DNA from: Xanthomonas sontii
Lineage (GTDB): Bacteria; Pseudomonadota; Gammaproteobacteria; Xanthomonadales; Xanthomonadaceae
DNA: 64,000 bases
Reading direction: 5' to 3'
Assembly (NCBI RefSeq): GCF_040529055.1
Contig: NZ_CP132342.1
Location: 1,486,001 to 1,550,000, forward strand
Made by a program: the position numbers and the translations under genes
Notes under the pieces: generated by a model
Told to the model about the DNA's origin: nothing
The model's database searches: none
What the model saw: only the letters and a program-made list of their open reading frames with translations
Shown here: positions 48,791 through 58,034 of the stretch, in pieces
Position numbering within the stretch: the stretch's first letter is position 1
Layout: each line of letters begins with the position of its first letter

Positions 48791-50980
48791 TCAGTACAGA
48801 TCCTGCGGATCCACATCCAGCGACCAGCGCACCCGCCGTGCCTGCGGCAGCGCGTGGATCGCCGGCACCGCCGCGTCCAGCAACGCGTGCAGCGCGCGCC
48901 GCGTGTTGGCCGACAGCAGCAACTGGGTGCGCTGGAAACCGGCGCGGCGCGGCATCGGCGCCGGCATCGGGCCGAAGCGCTGCACCTCGTCCTGCACCGG
49001 CAGCAGTGCGCGTACCGCGGCGAGGAAGGCGTTGGCGTGTTCGACCTGCTTGGCCTCGGCACGCAGCAGCGCCAGGTGCGCGAACGGCGGGAAGCCGGCG
49101 GCCTCGCGTTGCTCCAGTTCCGCGGCGGCGAAGGCGTGGTAGCCGCCGTGCACCAGGGTCTGCAGCAGCGGATGCGCGGGGTGGTGGGTCTGCAGCCAGA
49201 CCTCGCCCGGGCGCGCGGCGCGGCCAGCGCGCCCGGCGACCTGGATCAGCTGCTGCGCAAGCTTCTCGCTGGCGCGGAAATCGGCCGAGAACAGGCCTTC
49301 GTCGATGCCCACCACCACCACCCGGCTCAATTGCGGCAGGTCGTGGCCCTTGGCCAGGATCTGGGTGCCGACCAGGATGCCGGGCGCAGTGCCGAGCGTG
49401 GCCAACTGCGTCTCCAGCGCATCGCGGCGCTGGGTGGTGCTGCGGTCAATGCGCAGCACCGGCACGTCCGGGAACGCCTGCACCAGGCGCTCCTCCAGGC
49501 GTTCGGTGCCGATGCCCTGCGGCTGCAGGGCCAGGCTGCCGCAGTCCGGGCAGGCCAGCGGCGCCGGCTGGCGCGCGCCGCAGTGGTGGCATTGCAGGCG
49601 CCGGCCGCCGGCGTGCACGGTCATCGGTGTGGCGTGCAGCGGGGTGCTGCAGCGCTGGCACGGCGCGGTCCAGCCGCAGTCGTGGCACAGCAGCACCGGC
49701 GCATAGCCGCGGCGGTTCTTGAACACCAGCACCTGGCCGCCGTCGGCCAGTGCCGTGCCGATCCCGGCCAGCACCTCGGGCGACAGCCCGTCCTGCAGCG
49801 GGCGCTTGCGCACGTCGAGCACGCGCACCGTCGGCGGTCTGGCGTCGCCGGCGCGGCGGGTCAGGCGCAGGTGTGCGTAGCGGCCGCCGCTGGCGTTGTG
49901 CAGGCTCTCCAGCGACGGCGTGGCGCTGCCCAGCAGCACCGGCACGTCCAGCGCCTTGCCGCGCACCAAAGCGAAATCGCGGGCGTGGTAGCGGATGCCG
50001 TCCTGCTGCTTGTAGCTGCCGTCGTGTTCCTCGTCGACCACGATCAATCCTGCCCGCGGCAGCGGCACGAACACCGCCGAGCGGGTGCCGACCACCACCC
50101 GCGCCTCGCCGCGCCAGGCGGCGGCCCAGACCCGGGCGCGTTCGTTGTCGTTGAGCCCCGAATGCAGCGCGTGCACCGGCACCCCCAGGCGGGCGCGGAA
50201 GCGGGCCAGGGTCTGCGGGGTCAGGCCGATCTCCGGCACCAGCACCAGCGCCTGGCGCCCGCGCGCCAGACAGGCGGCGATCGCCTGCAGGTAGACCTCG
50301 GTCTTGCCGCTGCCGGTCACACCGTCGAGCAGGAACGGGGCGAAGCCGGCGGCGGCGACCACTGCGTCGATGGCCGCCTGCTGCTCGGCGTTGGGCACCG
50401 GCCCGGGCTGTGGCTGCGGCGCCGCAGCGCTGGCCGGCACCGCGATGCGCTCGGCGTGGCCGCGCTTGGCCAGCGCGCGCGCGGCGCTGCGCCAGTCGTC
50501 CATCGCCTGGTCCAGCCGGTCCTCGTCCATGGCGCCGTCCGCCAGCAGCCCGGCGAAGCGGTGCGGGCGGGTGCCGGCGCGGGCGCGGTGGCTGGCGCCG
50601 GCCTCGGTCAGGCGCCAGGCCCAGGCGTGGGTGTCGGGCAGCGGTTCGCCGCGACGCAACGGCACCGGCAGGGCGGTCGCCAGCACCTCGCCTAGCGGCG
50701 CATGGCTGTAGCGCGCCAGCCAGCGCAGCGACTCGGCCAGTTCGCCGTGCAGCAGGGGCACCGGGTCCAGCCAGGCCAACGCCGCGCGCAGGCCGCCGGC
50801 GTCCTCGACCTGGCCGATCGCCGCCACCACCCCGCTCAGTTCGCGGTTGCCGAACGGCACCTGCACCCGGCGGCCGACGTCGCCGTCGGCGACCGTGCCC
50901 CCGGGCGGCGGCAGGTAGTCGAACACCTGCGGCAGCGGCACGGGCAGGGCGACGCGGAGCGTGGCGGCGGGGGAGGGCAT
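48791..50980 (-). CDS. priA: primosomal protein N' (replication restart helicase PriA)
   Basis: A 729-residue superfamily 2 helicase that reloads the replisome at stalled forks and D-loops. The N-terminal 3'-DNA-binding domain (VALPVPLPQVFDYLPP), Walker A LLDGVTGSGKTEVYLQAI, DEEH box IVVDEEHDGSYKQQDG, and the eight-Cys zinc region (LLCHDCGWTAPCQRC, LQCHHCGARQPAPLACPDCG) followed by helicase motifs V/VI (GTQILAKGHDLPQLSRVVVV, AGRAGRAARPGEV) are all present. AGGCGG lies directly before the ATG. A MITE-like element ends only nine bases upstream of the start codon, so it must separate the gene from, or provide, its promoter. Confidence 0.97.
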   Translation of the reverse strand: MPSPAATLRVALPVPLPQVFDYLPPPGGTVADGDVGRRVQVPFGNRELSGVVAAIGQVEDAGGLRAALAWLDPVPLLHGELAESLRWLARYSHAPLGEVLATALPVPLRRGEPLPDTHAWAWRLTEAGASHRARAGTRPHRFAGLLADGAMDEDRLDQAMDDWRSAARALAKRGHAERIAVPASAAAPQPQPGPVPNAEQQAAIDAVVAAAGFAPFLLDGVTGSGKTEVYLQAIAACLARGRQALVLVPEIGLTPQTLARFRARLGVPVHALHSGLNDNERARVWAAAWRGEARVVVGTRSAVFVPLPRAGLIVVDEEHDGSYKQQDGIRYHARDFALVRGKALDVPVLLGSATPSLESLHNASGGRYAHLRLTRRAGDARPPTVRVLDVRKRPLQDGLSPEVLAGIGTALADGGQVLVFKNRRGYAPVLLCHDCGWTAPCQRCSTPLHATPMTVHAGGRRLQCHHCGARQPAPLACPDCGSLALQPQGIGTERLEERLVQAFPDVPVLRIDRSTTQRRDALETQLATLGTAPGILVGTQILAKGHDLPQLSRVVVVGIDEGLFSADFRASEKLAQQLIQVAGRAGRAARPGEVWLQTHHPAHPLLQTLVHGGYHAFAAAELEQREAAGFPPFAHLALLRAEAKQVEHANAFLAAVRALLPVQDEVQRFGPMPAPMPRRAGFQRTQLLLSANTRRALHALLDAAVPAIHALPQARRVRWSLDVDPQDLY

Positions 50981-50989
50981 CCGCCTAGT

Positions 50990-51259
50990 CTAGGGCGTGT
51001 CACCAATCCCCGAGCATGCCGCGTTGGGTCTGGCAGGCGCGCAGCCGGCGTTGCGGGCGCAGCGCCTAACTGGCCGTCAGGTCAAGCCGCGCGGCGCCGG
51101 CTGCGCGCCTGTCAGATCCAACCCGAAGGGCCGCGGTTGCGCACGCCCGTGGCCGCGTCATCGCTCGGGCGTGGACGCACGTCCACTTCCTCGCTCTTCC
51201 TTGCCACAGGCACGCGCAATCACGGCGCGGCATGCTCGGGGATCGGTGACACGCCCTAG
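50990..51259. mobile_element. MITE-like element with 30-bp terminal inverted repeats and CTAG target duplication
   Basis: The outer repeats 50994-51023 (GGCGTGTCACCAATCCCCGA start) and 51226-51255 are inverse copies with 29 of 30 bases identical. They are flanked on both sides by CTAG (50990-50993, 51256-51259), a 4-base target duplication. Inside the left half a second pair of 27-base inverted arms (51024-51050 and 51095-51121, 25 of 27 matching) makes a nested hairpin. The 262-base element has no credible ORF and so is non-autonomous. It lies directly upstream of priA. Confidence 0.88.
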
Positions 51260-51362
51260 CGGCCGCCGCAAGGGGGTTCCCGGGTGCCGGGAGTTGCGCG
51301 CGATTGCTGCCCGCAAAGTGATAAACCGGTCGTAAATGGCCGCCGCGCTTGGGGAATCGAAT

Positions 51363-51385
51363 TTATCCACATCTGCTGTGGATAA
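51363..51385. promoter_or_regulatory. two perfect DnaA boxes in inverted orientation
   Basis: TTATCCACA (51363-51371) and TGTGGATAA (51377-51385) are both exact consensus DnaA boxes, head to head with five bases between. They lie at the left end of an AT-richer stretch (51361-51540). No dnaA, dnaN or rpmH gene is near, so this is unlikely to be oriC. It could be a regulatory or DnaA-titrating site. Confidence 0.75.
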
Positions 51386-51677
51386 AGCTGTGTATGACGG
51401 GCATGCTCCACGCCGTGAAGACGGACTCACAAGCCTCTGCCACGAGTTGGACAAAAAAGCGCCAATCGCATTTATTCTTTTCGAAACAACAACTTGGCCG
51501 TGAAACACAGATGCAACATGGTTTCGCGGGGGCTTGACAAGACCTGTCGCAGGCCAATGTCCGGCGCTGTGCACAACCGGCCGTCGCGACAGCCGCGGGT
51601 GAGCCGATCGGGACGCCGCTGTCAAGCGCGCGGTGTGGCGGCTGCCTCGTTATCATCGCGCCGATGATGGAGTTCCG
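51386..51677. other. AT-richer intergenic region without a convincing gene
   Basis: Between the DnaA boxes and the next gene the base composition drops well below the genome norm. A short plus-strand frame (51349-51537) has no ribosome binding site and no recognisable product. TTGACA occurs near 51535 without a good -10. A five-codon frame (ATGATGGAGTTCCGATGA, 51664-51681) overlaps the start of the following gene. Confidence 0.5.
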
Positions 51678-53135
51678 ATGACCGCCACGTCCCCTTCCGA
51701 CGGCGTGGCCGCACCGCCCGCCCTGGCCGCGTTCCTGCGCGGCATCGAACGCCGCGCCGCGGTCCTGGCCGACCTGCAGAGCGGCCGGCCCGAACGCGGC
51801 ATGCCGGCCCTGGCGGCGGCGATGCGGGCCTTCCGCAGCCACGCCGCGGCGCTGCCGATGGCCGACTGGCCGCTGCGGTTCTGGAAGCTGCTCGCTGCGG
51901 TGCCCACCCTGCGCCAGGCCGATGCCGCCGACGGTGCCTGGTCGGCGCCGCTGGCGCATCTGCGCAGCCTGCAGCCGGCCGACCGCCTGGCGCTGTTGTT
52001 GCGCATCGTCGCCGGGCTGGACGAGCCGCTGGCCGCGCAGGTGCTGCAGCTGACCGCCGAGGACTACCAGCAGGCGCTGGCGCGGGCCTGTCCGCGCGAC
52101 GCCGGCGGGCGTCCGGATGCGGCCGGCTGGCGCGCGCTGGCCGACGCGGCGCAACAGTGTCTGCGCGATCTGCCGCCGGCGCGGCTGCAGGCCCTGGCGC
52201 AACTGCGCGATGCGGCGATCGCCGGGAGCACGGCCTCGCCTGCGCCGGCCAAGGCGCCGGCCCCTGCCGCCGCCGCGGCCGCGGCGCGTCCACGCCGCCG
52301 CGACGCGCGCTCGGCCCTGCGCACGCGCCTGGCCGGGGCAGTGATCGCGGTGGTGGTCCTGGCCCTGGTCGGGACGGTGTTCTGGGACCGCCTGCCCTGG
52401 CATCGGTCCCGCGCCGCGACCGCGGCCGGTGGCAGCGACGCGAGCCTGGCGCTGGGCGATACCGGCCCGGTGCAGGTGGAAGTGCTGCCGCCGGAATCGG
52501 ACACCGCCAGCGCGCCGCCGCTGCCGGCCGACCCGCCGGCGCCGCTGCCGGAGCCGGCGATCTACGACCTGGATTTCTATGCGTGGTACGCGGCCGGCGC
52601 GCCGCCGCCGCGGATCGAGCGCAGCGCGCCCAGCGCCGCCGACCTGGCCGAGGCCGCCGAAGCCCCGCCGGCGGCCACCGTTGCCCCGGCCGTCGCGCCC
52701 GCGGCGACCACGCCACCGGCGCTGACCCCGGCGCAACTGCGCGCGCGCCAGGCCGCCTGGGACGCGCTGCCGGCGGCGGCGCAGGCGCGGCTGCGGCAGG
52801 TCGCCACGGCCTTCGCCGGCCTGCCGATCGAGCAGCAGCACAGCCTGCATGCGCAGTTCGCCGAGATGGACGCCCTGGAGCGCCACGGCTGGTTGCTCGG
52901 CCCGGAACTGGGCGCCGAGTTCTGGGCGCTGCAGCCGCTGCTGGGCTACGTGCCGGAGGCGCAGCGGCAGGCACTGCTGGGCCTGTTGCGCGGTCTGCCC
53001 GCGGACCAGCGCGAGCATCTGGCGCTGCTGTCGCAACGCACCCCGCCGCAGGACCGTGCCGCCTTGCGCCGCGACCTGCTGGCGCAGGGCGCCGACAGCC
53101 GTGGTGCCTGGCTGAAGCAGCGCGCCGCGCGCTGA
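51678..53135 (+). CDS. single-pass membrane protein with C-terminal DUF3106-like domain
   Basis: A 485-residue protein. Residues 1-205 are a helical, Ala/Arg-rich cytosolic region. A membrane helix lies near residues 217-237 (RLAGAVIAVVVLALVGTVF). A Pro/Ala-rich periplasmic linker follows, then a C-terminal domain (about 350-485) with short repeats such as LPAAAQARLRQVATAFAGLP and LRGLPADQREHLALLSQR that resembles DUF3106. TGGAGT lies at the right distance before the ATG at 51678. It is followed by a MATE gene after 160 bases. Its function is unknown. Confidence 0.8.
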   Translation: MTATSPSDGVAAPPALAAFLRGIERRAAVLADLQSGRPERGMPALAAAMRAFRSHAAALPMADWPLRFWKLLAAVPTLRQADAADGAWSAPLAHLRSLQPADRLALLLRIVAGLDEPLAAQVLQLTAEDYQQALARACPRDAGGRPDAAGWRALADAAQQCLRDLPPARLQALAQLRDAAIAGSTASPAPAKAPAPAAAAAAARPRRRDARSALRTRLAGAVIAVVVLALVGTVFWDRLPWHRSRAATAAGGSDASLALGDTGPVQVEVLPPESDTASAPPLPADPPAPLPEPAIYDLDFYAWYAAGAPPPRIERSAPSAADLAEAAEAPPAATVAPAVAPAATTPPALTPAQLRARQAAWDALPAAAQARLRQVATAFAGLPIEQQHSLHAQFAEMDALERHGWLLGPELGAEFWALQPLLGYVPEAQRQALLGLLRGLPADQREHLALLSQRTPPQDRAALRRDLLAQGADSRGAWLKQRAAR

Positions 53136-53295
53136 ACTGCGCGCGGCGCCTGGCGTTGCGTGCACCTGGTCCCGGGCCTCAGGTCCTGGCTTCTCCTGCA
53201 GTGATCCGCCGCAGCGGGTAGAATGCCCGGCCTCCGCCACCCGGTGCCGGCGCTGTCTGCGCGGCCGCAGTCGGCGGGATCGCCAGAGTCTTGCA

Positions 53296-54666
53296 ATGTT
53301 TTCGTCTTCCACCCCGGCCTCGGTCCGGGGCCGCGAACTGCGCACCACCGCGCAGCTCGCCCTGCCGCTGGTCCTGGGGCACGTCTCCACCGGCCTGATC
53401 AGCTTCGTCGACAACGTGATCGCCGGCCACCACGGCACCCGCACGCTGGCCTCGGTGACGGTCGGCACCGCGCTGCTGTGGCTGCCGATGATGATCCCGA
53501 TCGGCACCCTGATCGCCCTGACCGCCTCGGTGTCGCAGCTCGACGGCGCCAAGCGCCATGCGCAGATCGGGCCGCTGTTCCGCCAGGCGCTGTGGCTGTC
53601 GCTCGGCCTGGGCCTGCTGATGTTCGCGTTCCTCAGCGTGATGCCGATGGCGCTGCCGCAACTGGGCATCGCCGCGGAGATCGTGCCCGGCGCGCGCGAC
53701 TTCCTGCTTGCGATCCGTTGGGGCGTGCCGGCGCTGGTGCTGTACTTCTGCATGCGCTACCTCAGCGAAGGCATGCACTGGACCCTGCCGACCATGCTGC
53801 TCGGCTTCGGCGGCCTGCTGCTGCTGGCGCCGCTCGGCTATGCGCTGACCTTCGGCCTGTGGGGCCTGCGCGAGCACGGCGCCGGTGGCCTGGGCATGGC
53901 CTCGGCGATCATGATGTGGGCGCAGGCGCTGTGCTTCGCCATCTACCTGGCGCGGTCCAGGCGCTTTGCGCCGTTGCGCCTGTTCGCGCGGTTCGAGGCG
54001 CCGGACCTGCGCGCGATCGTCGGGCTGCTCAAGACCGGGCTGCCGATCGGCGTGACCATCCTGATGGAAGGCGGCCTGTTCATCGTCACCGCGCTGCTGA
54101 TCGCGCGGCTCGGCGAGGTGCCGGCGGCGGCGCACCAGATCGCGATCAACGTGGCGCAGCTGTGCTTCATGGTGCCGATGGGCGTGGCCGAGGCGACCAC
54201 GGTGCGGGTCGGCCGCGCCGCCGGTGCCGGCGACGCGGTAGGCGTGCGCGGCGCGGCCTGGGCCGGCTATGCGATCGTGCTCGGCACCCAGGCGCTGTCG
54301 GCGCTGGTGCTGCTGGTCGGCCACGACGCCATCGTCGGCGTCTACACCAGCGATCTGGCGGTGGCGGCGCTGGCCTCCACGCTGCTGCTGTACGCGGCCA
54401 CCTTCCAGTTCCCCGACGGCGTGCAGGTGCTGTCGGCCGGCGCGCTGCGCGGCCTCAAGGACACCCGCGTGCCGATGTTGCTGGCCCTGTGCTCCTACTG
54501 GGGCCTGGGCATGCCGCTGGGCGCCGGCCTCGGCCTGTGGCTGGGCTGGGGACCGCAGGGCATGTGGATCGGCCTGATCCTGGGGCTGACCGCGGCGGCG
54601 GTGATGATGGGTGCGCGTTTCCGCTGGAGCAGCGCGCGGCTGCTGGCGGCGCCGGCGGCCCCCTGA
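53296..54666 (+). CDS. MATE-family multidrug/Na+ antiporter (NorM-like)
   Basis: A 456-residue inner-membrane transporter with twelve predicted helices in two MatE halves (TTAQLALPLVLGHVSTGLIS near residue 17, VTVGTALLWLPMMIPIG, then LKTGLPIGVTILMEGGLF in the second half). MATE pumps expel cationic drugs and metabolites in exchange for Na+ or H+. TAGAAT at 53219-53224 could be a -10, giving a leader of about 65 bases. No strong ribosome binding site is seen before 53296. The substrate is not predictable. Confidence 0.93.
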   Translation: MFSSSTPASVRGRELRTTAQLALPLVLGHVSTGLISFVDNVIAGHHGTRTLASVTVGTALLWLPMMIPIGTLIALTASVSQLDGAKRHAQIGPLFRQALWLSLGLGLLMFAFLSVMPMALPQLGIAAEIVPGARDFLLAIRWGVPALVLYFCMRYLSEGMHWTLPTMLLGFGGLLLLAPLGYALTFGLWGLREHGAGGLGMASAIMMWAQALCFAIYLARSRRFAPLRLFARFEAPDLRAIVGLLKTGLPIGVTILMEGGLFIVTALLIARLGEVPAAAHQIAINVAQLCFMVPMGVAEATTVRVGRAAGAGDAVGVRGAAWAGYAIVLGTQALSALVLLVGHDAIVGVYTSDLAVAALASTLLLYAATFQFPDGVQVLSAGALRGLKDTRVPMLLALCSYWGLGMPLGAGLGLWLGWGPQGMWIGLILGLTAAAVMMGARFRWSSARLLAAPAAP

Positions 54667-54742
54667 CTTCAGACGCATGTGCGGCGCCTGACGCAGCCGG
54701 TATGCTGCGCAGGCGCAAGACGCCTTCCTTTCGGAGCTTTCC

Positions 54743-56641
54743 ATGAACCAACCCGTGCGTCGCAGCCCCGTCGCCAACTTCTTCGTCGGCCTGTGGGATG
54801 TGATGAACTTCACCCGCCGGTTGATCTTCAACCTGGTGTTCTTCGGTTTCCTGTTGCTGATCCTGCTGGCGATGGTGTTCGCCATGGCACGCGGCGACGG
54901 CGGCAAGGCGCTGCGCGACCGCACCACGCTGCTGATCGCGCCGGAAGGCAAGCTGGTCGAGCAGTTCAGCGCCGACCCGGTCAGCCGCGCGCTGGCCAAG
55001 GCGATGAACGACAAGGGCGCGCAGGAGATCCAGTTGCGCGACCTGGTGCGCGCGATCGAGGCGGCCAAGACCGACCCGAAGATCGAGCGCGTGGCGCTGC
55101 GCCTGGACAAGCTGCAGCCCAGCGGCTTCGCCTCGATGCGCGAGGTGGAGAAGGCGCTGCAGGACCTGCGCAGCTCCGGCAAGCAGATCGTCGCCTACAG
55201 CGACAATCTGAATCAGTGGCAGTACCTGCTGGCCGCGCAGGCCAACGAGGTCTACCTGGACCCGATGGGCTCGATGACCCTGGAAGGCCTGGGCCGCTAC
55301 CGCCAGTACTTCCGCGAGGGCCTGCAGGACAAGCTCGGCGTGGACGTGCACCTGTTCAAGGTCGGCGAATACAAGTCCGCCGCCGAGCCGTACGTGCTCG
55401 ACGCGGCCTCGGCGGCGTCCAAGGAAGCCGACCTGTTCTGGATGAACGATGTGTGGCAGCGCTATGTGGCCGACATCGCCAAGGCGCGCAAGCTGGCGCC
55501 GGAGCAGATCAACGCCGGCATCGACACCATGCCCGAGGGCGTGGCCGCCGCCGGCGGCGATCTGGCCAAGTTCGCCCTGCAGCAGAAGCTGGTGGACGGC
55601 CTGAAGACCCGCGAGGACGTCGAGCAGTTGCTGGCCAAGCGTGGCGTGGCCGACGACGATGCCGACACCGGCTACCGCAACGTCGACCTGGACGGCTACC
55701 TGCAGCAGCTGGACCTGCGCCGTTCGCCGGTGGACTCGCGTCCGCAGGTGGCGGTGGTGGTCGCCGCGGGCGAGATCAGCGGCGGCGAACAGCCGGCCGG
55801 CCGCATCGGTGGCGAGTCGACCGCGGCGCTGCTGCGCCAGGCGCGCGACGACGACGCGGTCAAGGCGGTGGTGCTGCGCGTGGATTCGCCCGGCGGCGAA
55901 GTGTTCGCCTCCGAGCAGATCCGCCGCGAGGTGGTGGCGCTGAAGGCTGCCGGCAAGCCGGTGGTGGTGTCGATGGGCGACCTGGCCGCGTCCGGCGGCT
56001 ACTGGATCAGCATGAACGCCGATCGCATCTACGCCGACCCGTCGACGATCACCGGCTCGATCGGCATCTTCGGCATGATCCCCAACATCACCCGCACCCT
56101 GGACAAGATCGGCGTGCATACCGACGGCGTGGGCACCACCCGTTTCGCCGGCGCCTTCGACATGACCCGGCCGATGGATCCGGCGGTGGGCCAACTGATC
56201 CAGTCGGTGATCAACAAGGGCTATGCCGACTTCACCGGCAAGGTCGCGCAGGCGCGCGGCAAGTCGGTCGAGGCCATCGACCAGGTCGCGCGCGGCCGCG
56301 TCTGGAGCGGTGCGCAGGCCAAGGAGCGCGGGCTGGTGGACGCGTTCGGCGGCTTCAAGGACGCGGTGGCAGATGCCGCGGCGCGCGCCAAGCTGGGCGG
56401 CCCGGACAAGTACCGAGTGCGCTACGTCGAGAAGCCGGCCACGCCGTTCGCGCAGTTCGTCAGCGGGTTCGCCGGCAGCCGCCTGGGCGTGTGGATGCTG
56501 AGCGACTCGGCGCTGGGCCATGCCCTGCTGGCGCGCAGCCTGCCGGAACTGGACACCCAGCTGCGCTTCGTCAAGGACGCGGCCGACACCCGTCCGGGCG
56601 CACCGGTGAAGGCGCTGGCCTACTGCTTCTGCGGTCTGTAA
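54743..56641 (+). CDS. sppA: signal peptide peptidase SppA, 67-kDa type
   Basis: A 632-residue inner-membrane serine protease that degrades leftover signal peptides in the periplasm. The N-terminal anchor helix (LIFNLVFFGFLLLILLAMVF, residues ~30-50) is followed by two tandem S49 domains. The Ser/Lys dyad is split between them: Lys at about residue 211 (KVGEYKSAAEPYV) and Ser at about 417 (MGDLAASGGYWIS), as in E. coli SppA. CGGAGC lies eight bases before the ATG. Confidence 0.96.
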   Translation: MNQPVRRSPVANFFVGLWDVMNFTRRLIFNLVFFGFLLLILLAMVFAMARGDGGKALRDRTTLLIAPEGKLVEQFSADPVSRALAKAMNDKGAQEIQLRDLVRAIEAAKTDPKIERVALRLDKLQPSGFASMREVEKALQDLRSSGKQIVAYSDNLNQWQYLLAAQANEVYLDPMGSMTLEGLGRYRQYFREGLQDKLGVDVHLFKVGEYKSAAEPYVLDAASAASKEADLFWMNDVWQRYVADIAKARKLAPEQINAGIDTMPEGVAAAGGDLAKFALQQKLVDGLKTREDVEQLLAKRGVADDDADTGYRNVDLDGYLQQLDLRRSPVDSRPQVAVVVAAGEISGGEQPAGRIGGESTAALLRQARDDDAVKAVVLRVDSPGGEVFASEQIRREVVALKAAGKPVVVSMGDLAASGGYWISMNADRIYADPSTITGSIGIFGMIPNITRTLDKIGVHTDGVGTTRFAGAFDMTRPMDPAVGQLIQSVINKGYADFTGKVAQARGKSVEAIDQVARGRVWSGAQAKERGLVDAFGGFKDAVADAAARAKLGGPDKYRVRYVEKPATPFAQFVSGFAGSRLGVWMLSDSALGHALLARSLPELDTQLRFVKDAADTRPGAPVKALAYCFCGL

Positions 56642-56697
56642 GCCGGCCCTGCGCCGGCAGCGGCGCGCTCCTGCGAGCGCGTCGCCTGCTTCCTGCA

Positions 56698-56722
56698 ACG
56701 CCGGCCCCCGTGGCCGGCGTTG
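56698..56722. terminator. hairpin between convergent sppA and a small lipoprotein gene
   Basis: AACGCCGG and CCGGCGTT form an 8-base-pair stem around nine bases. It lies between two convergent genes and could serve both, although the T tracts are poor. Confidence 0.5.
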
Positions 56723-56723
56723 T

Positions 56724-56951
56724 TCATTGCGCGGTCGCGGCGTCGAGCGCGGCGTTCTGCGCGGCCGCGGCGTGGTCGAGCGTGGCCTGGGTCTGCCTGG
56801 CGCGATCCAGCGGCTGGGCGATGGCGCTGCGCAATGCGCTGGCCTTCGGTGGTGGCGGCGCATCGGGCGGTTGCGGCGGTGCCGGCTTGCATGCGGCCAG
56901 CAGTGCGAGCAGCGGCAATGCCAACGTCATCCTGTGCAGTGATGCGGACAT
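56724..56951 (-). CDS. small putative lipoprotein
   Basis: A 75-residue protein with a lipoprotein signal ([14 protein letters not shown], lipidated Cys near residue 21), a Pro-rich stretch ([14 protein letters not shown]) and a short helical C-terminus rich in Ala/Gln ([20 protein letters not shown]) that could form a coiled coil. Small helical lipoproteins of this build often sit in the outer membrane, but no family can be named. It is convergent with sppA. The Met at residue 8 is an alternative start. Confidence 0.72.
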   Translation of the reverse strand: MSASLHRMTLALPLLALLAACKPAPPQPPDAPPPPKASALRSAIAQPLDRARQTQATLDHAAAAQNAALDAATAQ

Positions 56952-57017
56952 GGCGGCGACCTCCTCGAGGGTGGAGGTATCATCCTACGCCTCCCATGTG
57001 AGCAGACAGGCACGCGC

Positions 57018-57791
57018 ATGCAGCACCGTTGGCGGCTGGACGGACAGACCGCGCTGATCACTGGCGCCAGCGCCGGCATCGGCCTGGCGATCGCGCGCGA
57101 ACTGCTCGGGTTCGGCGCCGACCTGCTGCTGGTGGCGCGCGACCTCGACGCGCTGGAAGCGGCGCGCGACGAGTTGCGCGAGGCCTTTCCCGAGCGCGAG
57201 ATCCTGGCGCTGGCCGCCGACGTCGCCGACGACGAGGACCGCCGCGAGATCCTGGACTGGGTCGAGGACCATGCGGATGGCCTGCACCTGCTGATCAACA
57301 ACGCCGGCGGCAATGTCAGCAAGGCCGCGGTGGACTACACCGAGGACGAATGGCGCGGCATCTTCGAGACCAACCTGTTCTCCGCGTTCGAACTGTCGCG
57401 CTACGCGCATCCGCTGCTGGCGCAGCATGCGGCCTCGGCGATCGTCAACGTCGGCAGCGTGTCGGGACTGACCCACGTGCGCAGCGGCGCGCCTTACGGC
57501 ATGACCAAGGCAGCGCTGCACCAGCTCACCCGCAACCTCGCCGCCGAATGGGCCGAGGACGGCATCCGGGTCAATGCGGTGGCGCCTTGGTACATCCGCA
57601 CCCGCCGCACCTCCGGTCCGCTGTCGGACCCGGACTACTACGAGCAGGTGATCGAGCGCACGCCGATGCGCCGCATCGGCGAACCGGAGGAAGTGGCGGC
57701 AGCGGTCGGCTTCCTGTGCCTGCCGGCGGCCAGTTACATCACCGGCGAATGCATCGCGGTGGATGGGGGGTTCTTGCGTTACGGGTTCTAG
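57018..57791 (+). CDS. short-chain dehydrogenase/reductase, tropinone-reductase-like
   Basis: A 257-residue classical SDR. The cofactor motif TGASAGIG lies at about residues 14-21, NNAGG at about 95, and the catalytic Ser/Tyr/Lys at roughly 147, 160 and 164 ([20 protein letters not shown]). The C-terminal [17 protein letters not shown] end is typical. The sequence pattern is closest to the tropinone-reductase-like branch common in bacteria, whose natural substrates are unknown. TATCAT at 56978 may be the -10. Two repeat elements follow the gene. Confidence 0.92.
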   Translation: MQHRWRLDGQTALITGASAGIGLAIARELLGFGADLLLVARDLDALEAARDELREAFPEREILALAADVADDEDRREILDWVEDHADGLHLLINNAGGNVSKAAVDYTEDEWRGIFETNLFSAFELSRYAHPLLAQHAASAIVNVGSVSGLTHVRSGAPYGMTKAALHQLTRNLAAEWAEDGIRVNAVAPWYIRTRRTSGPLSDPDYYEQVIERTPMRRIGEPEEVAAAVGFLCLPAASYITGECIAVDGGFLRYGF

Positions 57792-57862
57792 CGGCTGTGC
57801 GCGGCCGCGTGCGCCGGACGCCGGCCGAAAGGCGCAGTGCAGCCAGGCCCCGGGCGTATGTC

Positions 57863-57887
57863 GTCGGGACTGAAGTCCCTCCCACAA
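57863..57887 (+). repeat. single REP-like half-site
   Basis: A copy of the GTCGGGACTGAAGTCCCTCC unit (compare 12170 and 13272) with internal dyad symmetry. It lies 45 bases before a full doublet of the related family. Confidence 0.75.
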
Positions 57888-57931
57888 GGTGGGTGCGCGC
57901 TTACTGCGGTGGATCGGTTGCGGGGTAATCC

Positions 57932-57999
57932 GTAGGAGCAGCTTCAGCCGCGACCAGGCTTTCCCGATAACGCTCGGTCGCGGCTGAAGCCGCTCCTAC
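57932..57999. repeat. REPIN-like hairpin doublet
   Basis: Arms 57932-57954 (GGAGCAGCTTCAGCCGCGAC) and 57977-57999 (GTCGCGGCTGAAGCCGCTCC) are inverted, near-perfect copies separated by 22 bases. It lies in the convergent gap between the SDR gene and the DUF4124-like pair. Confidence 0.93.
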
Positions 58000-58034
58000 T
58001 CAACCAGGCGCACCCCACGCGGGAGCGAGATGGA

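Noticed and set aside
51349..51537. Short plus-strand ORF over the DnaA boxes
   Set aside because: No ribosome binding site and no recognisable product. It overlaps the inverted DnaA boxes and depends on the locally lower GC content.
51361..51540. Chromosomal origin of replication
   Set aside because: Only two DnaA boxes are present, and dnaA, dnaN, rpmH and parA/B are not nearby. A secondary DnaA-binding site is more likely.
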